Part shown: positions 1 to 5,285 of the stretch, piece after piece
How the letters are laid out: each line of letters begins with the position of its first letter
How positions within the stretch are numbered: position 1 is the stretch's first letter
Assembly (NCBI GenBank): GCA_000432335.1
Contig: HF995372.1
Span: forward strand, 1-5,285
Direction: 5' to 3'
Source of the DNA: Firmicutes bacterium CAG:646
GTDB taxonomy: Bacteria; Bacillota; Clostridia; Lachnospirales; Lachnospiraceae
DNA: 5,285 nucleotides
Notes under the pieces: generated by a model
The model's database searches: none
What the model saw: the letters and a program-made list of their open reading frames with translations, nothing else
What the model was told of the DNA's origin: nothing
Translations under genes and position numbers: made by a program

Positions 1-156
1 CAGTTCAGCTCGCGCCATTCGTAAAAGCGCACTACGTGCTTACCGTGGCTGATGCCACTGTTTTACTCATAAACAGGCGCTCAGCTCATACAGATGTACG
101 CTTGCAAAAACATGCAAGCATATTTTTGGCTTCGCGTACACTGTATGGCTGAACTG
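1..156. repeat. Palindromic intergenic repeat or structured RNA element, possibly cut by the window start
   Basis: The first nine bases, CAGTTCAGC, are the exact reverse complement of 148-156, GCTGAACTG. Several further complementary arms lie inside: GCGCC (12-16) with GGCGC (76-80), a GTGGC/GCCAC hairpin (45-58), a CTGTTT/AAACAG hairpin (58-76), and a long imperfect arm pair (81-101 with 134-152). Such dense nested pairing in a gene-free stretch fits a dispersed palindromic repeat, a MITE-like element or a folded RNA. The outer arm begins at base 1, so the element may continue upstream. No transposase, reliable coding sequence or known riboswitch core was recognised. That it is structured is seen in the sequence; that it is a dispersed repeat is inference. 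Confidence 0.5.
81..152. repeat. Long imperfect inverted repeat (stem-loop)
   Basis: Bases 81-101 pair with 134-152 along almost their whole length, with only small bulges on the left arm (near 86 and 94). The core pairs are ATACAG (88-93) with CTGTAT (141-146) and TGTACGC (95-101) with GCGTACA (134-140). Inside the loop a second hairpin pairs GCTTGCA (100-106) with TGCAAGC (113-119) around a six-base A-rich loop; it shares two bases with the outer stem. No T-run follows 152, so it does not look like an intrinsic terminator. The right arm can pair either with 81-86 or with 1-9, so the two foldings compete. Confidence 0.6.
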
Positions 157-181
157 TTAGAAAAATTGCCAAGATATGACA

Positions 182-210
182 TTCACAAATGAGAAAAAGG
201 GGGTTATTAT
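182..210 (+). promoter_or_regulatory. Predicted SigA-type promoter of lacZ
   Basis: A -35 box TTCACA (182-187, five of six consensus bases) lies 17 bases from a -10 box TATTAT (205-210, five of six). Transcription would begin near 217, giving a leader of about 40 bases that is A-rich and ends in the lacZ ribosome binding site. It is the best-spaced pair upstream of lacZ and lies just outside the folded element at 1-156. No convincing operator or catabolite-repression site was seen around it. Confidence 0.6.
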
Positions 211-240
211 AGACAATAGCAGTAAAAAAATATAAAAATT

Positions 241-247
241 GGAGGAG
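241..247 (+). promoter_or_regulatory. Ribosome binding site of lacZ
   Basis: GGAGGAG lies nine bases before the ATG at 257. It decides the start: the same frame is open from a TTG at 239, but that codon touches the Shine-Dalgarno sequence and has none of its own. Confidence 0.85.
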
Positions 248-256
248 TTTTTAACA

Positions 257-3058
257 ATGAGAAGGTATGAAGATTTAACAAGGATTCATGAGAATACGCT
301 CCCGCCAAGAGCTCATTATATTCCGTATGATACGTTGGAAAAAGCCCTGAAAGGGGATAAGGCGGCTTCTGCATATTATAAGCTGCTGAATGGCGAGTGG
401 GATTTCCGGTATTTTGCAAGAGATATTGACTGTCCGGAAGAGATTACAGAGTGGGACAAGGTTCCGGTGCCTTCCTGCTGGCAGATGACTGGTTATGAAA
501 AACCGTATTATACGAATGTAAATTATCCTTATCCGGTAGATCCGCCGTATGTGCCGGATGATAACCCGCTGGGTGTATACAGAAGATTTCTTACCGTGAC
601 GGCAGAGGAAGCTGCAAGAGAAAATACGTTGGTATTTGAAGGGGTAGCACCTTGCATGGAATTGTTTGTAAATGGCAGTTATGTGGGATATTCTACTGTT
701 TCCCATTCTACCTCTGAATTTTCGGTTACATTGAAAGAAGGGGAGAATGAGATTCTGGTCAAGGTGTATAAGTGGTGTGTTTCCAGTTATCTGGAAGATC
801 AGGATTTCATGAGAAATAACGGTATTTTCCGTGATGTGTATCTGTTGAGCAGACCGCAGGGGCATCTGTTTGATATCAATGTGGGCTTTGATGCGACAGG
901 AATTTATTATGATGGAGCTTATCGGGTATTTGATGCAGATGGAAAAGAGACCGATCTGGCAGAGCCTGTTTTGTGGAATGCAGAGCAGCCATATCTGTAT
1001 ACGGTGGTGATCGAGGAAGCGGGAGAGTATATTCCGGTGAAAGTGGGTCTCAGAGATCAGAAAATCAGTGAAAAAGGTGAGCTTCTGATTAATGGTGTCA
1101 GTGTGAAGTTAAAGGGTGTGAACCATCATGATACCCATGCAGATCATGGGTACGTTCTCAGCTATGAGGATATGCGAAGTGAGCTTTTGAAGATGAAAGA
1201 GCTGAATATCAATGCTATCCGTACTTCTCATTATCCTCCACAGGCTGCATTTATTGAGCTTTGTGATGAACTGGGATTTTATGTGGTGGATGAAGCGGAT
1301 ATTGAGACTCATGGATTTGGAGAAAGAAAACCGGGATGCGGTTATGATCCGGATTCTGCCTGGCCATGTCGCAATGAGATGTGGAGAGACGCTTTTATAG
1401 ACCGGGCGGCTCGTTTATATGAAAGAGATAAAAATCATACCTGTGTGGTGATGTTCAGCCATGGAAATGAAAGTAACTACGGAGAAAATTTTGTTGCCAT
1501 GAGCGAGTTTGTCCGGGAAAGAGAAGGGCAGCGTCCGGGAATCAACCGACTGGTGCATTATGAAAATGCGTACTGTAACAAACCGGGCAGTAAAGATCCG
1601 GATTCTGTAGATGTGGTGAGTCGTATGTACTGGACTGTGGATCAGATGCGGGAATACCATGAACATACAGGCGATAACAGACCGATTTTTCAGTGTGAAT
1701 ACAGTCACGCGATGGGTAACGGACCTGGGGATGTGGTCGATTACTGGAAAGTATTTGAGCAGCATCCTTATATGATCGGCGGATGTATCTGGGAGTGGGC
1801 AGATCATGTGGCAAAGAATGAAGAAGGTCATTACTGCTATGGCGGTGACTTTGGAGAGGAGACTCATGACGGAAACTTCTGCTGTGACGGTCTGGTATTC
1901 CATGACAGGAGTTTTAAAGCCGGTTCTCTGGAAGCAAAATATGCATATCAGCCTATGGCTGCATGCTGGGATAACGGTGTTCTTTATGTGAAAAATAAAT
2001 ATGATTTCAGAAATCTGTCAGAATTTGCTTTTGACTGGGAAATGACAGTGGATGGTGAAGTAACTGCCCATGGTGAGTTTAAAGTAGAAGCAAAAGGTCA
2101 TGAAATGGTAACGCTTCCTTTGGAACTGACAGTTCCTGAAAGCCGGTATGGCGCATATCTCCGCATTTCCATGAAAGCGCAGGATGGCAGAGAGGTGGCA
2201 TTTGAACAGATCAAACTATCCCAGACGGTAAAAGCGCTTCCGGAAGGTCAGGGGGAGGCCAAAATCCGTCAGGAAGGACAGAAGGCAGTGATCTCAGGAG
2301 AAGGATTCTCTTATAAATTTGACCTTCATTATGGATGTCTGGAAGATCTGAACGGCTATCTGAAGAGCCCTATGGAACTGACGATCTGGAAAGCTCCTAC
2401 GGATAACGAACGTCGTGTGAAACGTCAGTGGTATGAAGAGCGATATGACAAAGTACATAATAAGGTGTATGACTGTCAGATCGAAGGAAATCGGATTCGT
2501 GTGAAAGCCTCTTTGGCGCCAGTATCGAGAGGTCCGATTTTCCGCTATGAAACGGTGTATACGTTCTTTGCAGACGGACGGATTGATGTGAAATTGGAAG
2601 GGGATTTCAGTCAGGACAGAACCTTCCTCCCAAGACTGGGATTTGAATTTAAGACGGAAGAAAAGGATTTTATTTACTTCGGTTATGGTCCTTATGAATC
2701 TTATATTGATATGCATCACGGTTCCTGGATGGGAATGTTTGAGAGCAGCGCCCCAAAAGAGTACATTCCGTATATCAGACCGCAGGAGCATGGAAGCCAT
2801 TACAATACGAAATACATGAAACTGGGACAGTATACGTTTGTATCCGAACAGGGATTTTCAGCTAACGTATCGGAATATACATCCAGAGAACTGACAGAGA
2901 AAGCCCATGATTTTGAATTGGTAAAAGATGCGTACACCAATGTACGAATCGATTACAAGGTGAGTGGTATCGGTTCAGGAAGCTGTGGTCCGCAGATCAT
3001 GGATAAATACAAAATGAACGATGGAAAGGTAGAGTTTGCGTTCTCTATTCTGCCGTAA
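257..3058 (+). CDS. lacZ: Beta-galactosidase, glycoside hydrolase family 2 (LacZ type)
   Basis: This 933-residue cytosolic enzyme hydrolyses terminal beta-galactosides such as lactose; there is no signal peptide. Domain order is that of LacZ: sugar-binding jelly roll (about 30-198, with SYLEDQDF and GIFRDVYLL), a short Ig-like domain (about 199-270), the catalytic TIM barrel (about 272-560), a linker sandwich, and the C-terminal beta-galactosidase small-chain domain (from about 690, with WKAPTDNE at 711-718). By alignment from memory with E. coli LacZ, the acid/base is Glu405 (GNES) and the nucleophile Glu481 (CEYSHAMGN), 76 residues apart as in E. coli. Glu350 and His352 (DIETHG) match the magnesium ligands; His291, His325 and Trp512 are also kept. 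E. coli Asn604 and Trp999 correspond to Asp544 and Cys910; I recall both substitutions from Clostridia homologues. It is shorter than E. coli LacZ (about 1024), mainly in the Ig-like domain. The gene appears intact and monocistronic. Family certain; natural substrate inferred. Confidence 0.96.
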   Translation: MRRYEDLTRIHENTLPPRAHYIPYDTLEKALKGDKAASAYYKLLNGEWDFRYFARDIDCPEEITEWDKVPVPSCWQMTGYEKPYYTNVNYPYPVDPPYVPDDNPLGVYRRFLTVTAEEAARENTLVFEGVAPCMELFVNGSYVGYSTVSHSTSEFSVTLKEGENEILVKVYKWCVSSYLEDQDFMRNNGIFRDVYLLSRPQGHLFDINVGFDATGIYYDGAYRVFDADGKETDLAEPVLWNAEQPYLYTVVIEEAGEYIPVKVGLRDQKISEKGELLINGVSVKLKGVNHHDTHADHGYVLSYEDMRSELLKMKELNINAIRTSHYPPQAAFIELCDELGFYVVDEADIETHGFGERKPGCGYDPDSAWPCRNEMWRDAFIDRAARLYERDKNHTCVVMFSHGNESNYGENFVAMSEFVREREGQRPGINRLVHYENAYCNKPGSKDPDSVDVVSRMYWTVDQMREYHEHTGDNRPIFQCEYSHAMGNGPGDVVDYWKVFEQHPYMIGGCIWEWADHVAKNEEGHYCYGGDFGEETHDGNFCCDGLVFHDRSFKAGSLEAKYAYQPMAACWDNGVLYVKNKYDFRNLSEFAFDWEMTVDGEVTAHGEFKVEAKGHEMVTLPLELTVPESRYGAYLRISMKAQDGREVAFEQIKLSQTVKALPEGQGEAKIRQEGQKAVISGEGFSYKFDLHYGCLEDLNGYLKSPMELTIWKAPTDNERRVKRQWYEERYDKVHNKVYDCQIEGNRIRVKASLAPVSRGPIFRYETVYTFFADGRIDVKLEGDFSQDRTFLPRLGFEFKTEEKDFIYFGYGPYESYIDMHHGSWMGMFESSAPKEYIPYIRPQEHGSHYNTKYMKLGQYTFVSEQGFSANVSEYTSRELTEKAHDFELVKDAYTNVRIDYKVSGIGSGSCGPQIMDKYKMNDGKVEFAFSILP

Positions 3059-3077
3059 AAAAATCGTATATTAGAGG

Positions 3078-3117
3078 CATAACAGGAGAATCTCTCGCGG
3101 GGGATTCTCCTGTTATG
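3078..3117 (+). terminator. Hairpin after lacZ, probable transcription terminator
   Basis: Bases 3078-3092 pair perfectly with 3103-3117 (15 bp, CATAACAGGAGAATC and its complement). Two G-T pairs and a C-G can extend the stem inward, leaving a CGCG loop. It starts 19 bases after the lacZ stop. The tail that follows (ATTTCGTC) is only weakly T-rich, so it is a less than ideal Rho-independent terminator. An A-run at 3057-3063 would give a T-run on the opposite strand, but about 14 bases from the stem. Confidence 0.75.
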
Positions 3118-3245
3118 ATTTCGTCAATCTTATACCTCAATGAAAGAATAAATAGCGGGTGAAAAGAAAAGAATTACCACATCTGGCATTTTGAGTAAAC
3201 GCATCACTAAATCTTGTATTTTATTAAAAACATAGGGTAATAATA

Positions 3246-3263
3246 TTGACTGAAATTTAACAA
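3246..3263. promoter_or_regulatory. Possible Rex (NADH/NAD redox repressor) operator
   Basis: The 18-base stretch fits the clostridial Rex consensus TTGTTAA-N4-TTAACAA, as I recall it, fully in the right half (TTAACAA, 3257-3263) but only in the first three bases (TTG) of the left half. It covers the -35 box and part of the spacer, where a bound repressor would block RNA polymerase. Fermentation genes are typical Rex targets in Clostridia. The left half overlaps the -35 hexamer, so its TTG may reflect promoter constraint only. Speculative. Confidence 0.3.
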
Positions 3264-3274
3264 TCCACTATGAT
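3246..3274 (+). promoter_or_regulatory. Predicted strong SigA-type promoter of pflB
   Basis: TTGACT (3246-3251, five of six) is separated by exactly 17 bases from TATGAT (3269-3274, five of six). The start point would be near 3281, giving a leader of about 40 bases to the pflB ATG. The near-consensus boxes fit a highly expressed fermentation gene. The 128 bases between the lacZ hairpin and this promoter are A/T-rich and hold no gene or other site I can support. Confidence 0.75.
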
Positions 3275-3308
3275 AGGGGCATAGCAAATAATAAAGCACA
3301 AGAACAAG

Positions 3309-3315
3309 AAGGAGG
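3309..3315 (+). promoter_or_regulatory. Ribosome binding site of pflB
   Basis: AAGGAGG, a near-perfect Shine-Dalgarno sequence, stands seven bases before the ATG at 3323 and fixes that start. Confidence 0.9.
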
Positions 3316-3322
3316 ACGCGAA

Positions 3323-5285
3323 ATGCGAAAAGAGTGGGAAGGATTCAGTGGCGGAATCTGGGAAAAAGAAATTAACGTAAGAGAGTTTATTCAGAAGAAT
3401 TATACTCCTTATGACGGAGATGACACATTCCTGGCAGACGCTACCGAACGAACCAAAGAACTTTGGGATCAGGTTATGGAACTGACGAAGGAAGAGAGAG
3501 AAAAAGGCGGCGTTCTGGATATGGACATCAAGATCATTTCTTCCATTACTTCACATGGTCCTGGATATCTGAATAAAGACAAAGAAACGATTGTCGGATT
3601 TCAGACAGATAAGCCTTTCAAACGTTCCCTGCAGCCTTACGGCGGTATCCGTATGGCAGTGAAAGCCTGCGAAGATAACGGATATCATGTAGATCCTGAG
3701 GTTGTGGAATTCTTTACAAAACATAGAAAGACTCACAATGAAGGTGTGTTTGACGCATATACACCGGAGATGAGAGCCTGCCGTTCCAGTCATATCATCA
3801 CTGGTCTGCCGGATGCTTATGGTCGCGGACGTATCATCGGCGATTACAGAAGAGTAGCGCTGTACGGAGTGGATCGTCTGATCGAGGACAAGCAGGAGCA
3901 GAAAGACAGCACAAGAATTATTATGTATTCTGATGTAACCCGTCAGAGAGAAGAGCTGTCTGAGCAGATCAAGGCTTTGAAAGAACTGAAAGAGCTGGGA
4001 CAGATTTACGGATTTGATATTTCCAAACCGGCAACGAACGTACAGGAAGCGATTCAGTGGCTGTATTTTGGATATCTGGCAGCAATCAAGGAGCAGAACG
4101 GAGCAGCGATGTCTCTGGGACGTACTTCTACTTTCCTGGATATTTATGCAGAGCGTGACCTGAAGAACGGAACCTTTACAGAGGAACAGATTCAGGAGTT
4201 TATCGATCACTTCATTATGAAGCTGCGTCTGGTAAAATTTGCAAGAACACCGGAATACAATGCGCTGTTCTCCGGAGATCCTACCTGGGTAACGGAGTCT
4301 ATCGGAGGTATGGGTATCGACGGACGTTCTATGGTAACAAAGATGTCTTTCCGTTATCTGCATACCCTGAGTAACCTGGGAACTGCTCCGGAACCAAACC
4401 TGACGGTACTGTGGTCTACAAGACTGCCGGAAAACTTCAAACGCTTCTGTGCAAAGACTTCTATCGAGTCTTCTTCTGTACAGTATGAAAATGATGATCT
4501 GATGCGTGTGACTCACGGGGATGATTATGCGATCGCCTGCTGCGTATCTTCCATGAGAGTTGGTAAAGAGATGCAGTTCTTTGGAGCACGTGCAAATCTG
4601 GCAAAATGTCTGTTGTATGCGATCAACGGCGGTGTGGATGAAGTGAGCAAGAAACAGGTAGGACCGAAATATCGTCCGATCACTTCTGAATACCTGGATT
4701 ACGATGAAGTAATGGAAAGATTTAACGAGATGATGAAATGGCTGGCTCAGGTATATGTAAACACTTTGAACATCATTCATTATATGCATGACAAATACTG
4801 CTATGAGAGAATTCAGATGGCTCTTCATGATAAAGATGTGACCCGTTGGTTTGCAACTGGTATCGCAGGTCTGTCTGTAGTAGCCGATTCTCTGTCTGCG
4901 ATCAAATACGCAAAAGTGAAGACGGTAAGAGATGAAAATGGTATCGTTGTAGATTACGAAGTAGAGGGCGATTTCCCGAAATACGGAAATGACGATGACA
5001 GAGTAGACGATATCGCTTATGACATTGTACATGACTTTATGTCTTACATCAAAGGAAACCATACTTACAGAGGCGGAATCCCGACAACTTCTATCCTGAC
5101 AATCACTTCCAACGTAGTTTATGGTAAAGCTACCGGATCTACACCGGACGGAAGAAAAGCAGGAGAGCCGTTTGCCCCGGGAGCAAACCCCATGCACAGA
5201 AGAGACAGCAAGGGCGCTGTAGCAAGTCTGAGTTCTGTTTCCAAACTGCCGTTTAAAGATGCACAGGATGGTATTTCCAATACCT
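3323..5285 (+). CDS. pflB: Formate C-acetyltransferase (pyruvate formate-lyase), 3' end outside window
   Basis: The glycyl-radical enzyme PFL converts pyruvate and CoA to acetyl-CoA and formate in anaerobic fermentation, in the cytosol. The frame is open from the ATG to the window edge, giving 654 codons of an expected 740-760. It aligns along its length with E. coli PflB from memory: GLPDAYGRGRIIGDYRRVALYG, Trp322 in SGDPTW, the adjacent catalytic cysteines Cys406-Cys407 (DDYAIACCVS, E. coli 418/419) and Arg423 in FFGARANLAK (E. coli Arg435). These mark true PFL rather than a glycerol or choline-type relative. The PFL domain is essentially complete, but only the start of the C-terminal glycyl-radical domain is present; the RVSGYA glycine motif should lie roughly 65-70 residues past the edge. 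An activase gene (pflA) would be expected downstream but cannot be seen. From codon 78 to the edge there are no TTA, CTA or TCA codons, consistent with strong expression. Own promoter and ribosome binding site. Confidence 0.97.
   Translation, partial: MRKEWEGFSGGIWEKEINVREFIQKNYTPYDGDDTFLADATERTKELWDQVMELTKEEREKGGVLDMDIKIISSITSHGPGYLNKDKETIVGFQTDKPFKRSLQPYGGIRMAVKACEDNGYHVDPEVVEFFTKHRKTHNEGVFDAYTPEMRACRSSHIITGLPDAYGRGRIIGDYRRVALYGVDRLIEDKQEQKDSTRIIMYSDVTRQREELSEQIKALKELKELGQIYGFDISKPATNVQEAIQWLYFGYLAAIKEQNGAAMSLGRTSTFLDIYAERDLKNGTFTEEQIQEFIDHFIMKLRLVKFARTPEYNALFSGDPTWVTESIGGMGIDGRSMVTKMSFRYLHTLSNLGTAPEPNLTVLWSTRLPENFKRFCAKTSIESSSVQYENDDLMRVTHGDDYAIACCVSSMRVGKEMQFFGARANLAKCLLYAINGGVDEVSKKQVGPKYRPITSEYLDYDEVMERFNEMMKWLAQVYVNTLNIIHYMHDKYCYERIQMALHDKDVTRWFATGIAGLSVVADSLSAIKYAKVKTVRDENGIVVDYEVEGDFPKYGNDDDRVDDIAYDIVHDFMSYIKGNHTYRGGIPTTSILTITSNVVYGKATGSTPDGRKAGEPFAPGANPMHRRDSKGAVASLSSVSKLPFKDAQDGISNT

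Noticed and set aside
145..192. A 15-codon ORF (MAELLEKLPRYDIHK) overlapping the end of the folded element
   Set aside because: No ribosome binding site precedes it, it starts inside a hairpin arm, and it ends upstream of the predicted transcription start of lacZ, so it is unlikely to be a leader peptide.
231..236. TATAAA as a -10 box for lacZ
   Set aside because: There is no -35 box at the right distance, and transcription would start within or at the ribosome binding site.
239..256. TTG start giving a LacZ six residues longer
   Set aside because: The TTG abuts the GGAGGAG ribosome binding site and has no upstream Shine-Dalgarno; the ATG at 257 has ideal spacing.
1..256. CRISPR array, tRNA, rRNA or known riboswitch upstream of lacZ
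   Set aside because: There are no regularly spaced direct repeats, no tRNA cloverleaf with TTCGA-type arm, and no riboswitch core that I recognise; only inverted repeats are present.
1415..2800. Minus-strand open frames inside lacZ
   Set aside because: They are shadows of a well-conserved coding sequence, without ribosome binding sites or recognisable protein motifs.
3194..3208. A cre-like (CcpA) sequence around GTAAACGCATCAC upstream of pflB
   Set aside because: It keeps the AA-N-CG core but misses other conserved positions of the cre consensus, so it is too weak to call.
3191..3220. A second possible promoter (TTGAGT, 18 bases, TGTATT) upstream of pflB
   Set aside because: The -10 matches only four of six bases and the pair at 3246-3274 is much closer to consensus and to the gene.
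3551..5197. A 548-codon open frame on the minus strand opposite pflB
   Set aside because: It is codon-on-codon antisense to an unmistakable PFL, its translation is rich in Cys, His, Ser and Ile with no recognisable domain, and it results from the absence of TTA, CTA and TCA codons in pflB.

Overview
The window holds two genes on the + strand, both typical of a fermentative, gut-type member of the Clostridia, probably Lachnospiraceae. I infer this from remembered family sequences: the lone compact LacZ, the PFL, the consensus GGAGG ribosome binding sites and SigA-type promoters, and moderate GC with A/T-rich intergenic DNA. No database search was possible, so the taxonomic call is tentative.

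Layout. Bases 1-156 are non-coding and strongly self-complementary. They look like the end, or nearly all, of an intergenic palindromic repeat or structured RNA element whose outer arms are CAGTTCAGC and GCTGAACTG. A good SigA-type promoter (TTCACA, 17 bases, TATTAT) and a strong ribosome binding site follow, then a complete 933-residue cytosolic GH2 beta-galactosidase (lacZ, 257-3058). A long perfect hairpin (3078-3117) closes that transcription unit. After about 130 bases with little recognisable content comes a near-consensus promoter (TTGACT, 17 bases, TATGAT), overlapped by a Rex-like operator half-site. A strong ribosome binding site then leads into pyruvate formate-lyase (pflB). The window edge cuts pflB at residue 654, so its glycyl-radical site lies outside.

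Function. LacZ splits lactose or other beta-galactosides into hexoses that feed glycolysis. PFL converts the resulting pyruvate and CoA to acetyl-CoA and formate without oxygen. The genes are metabolically consecutive, but each appears to have its own promoter and the hairpin separates them, so I read them as independent units and not an operon. No lactose permease, lac regulator, PFL activase or mobile-element gene is visible.

I found no clear new multi-gene system. The points most worth checking are the folded element at 1-156, the possible redox operator in the pflB promoter, the shortened second domain of LacZ, and the marked codon bias of pflB.
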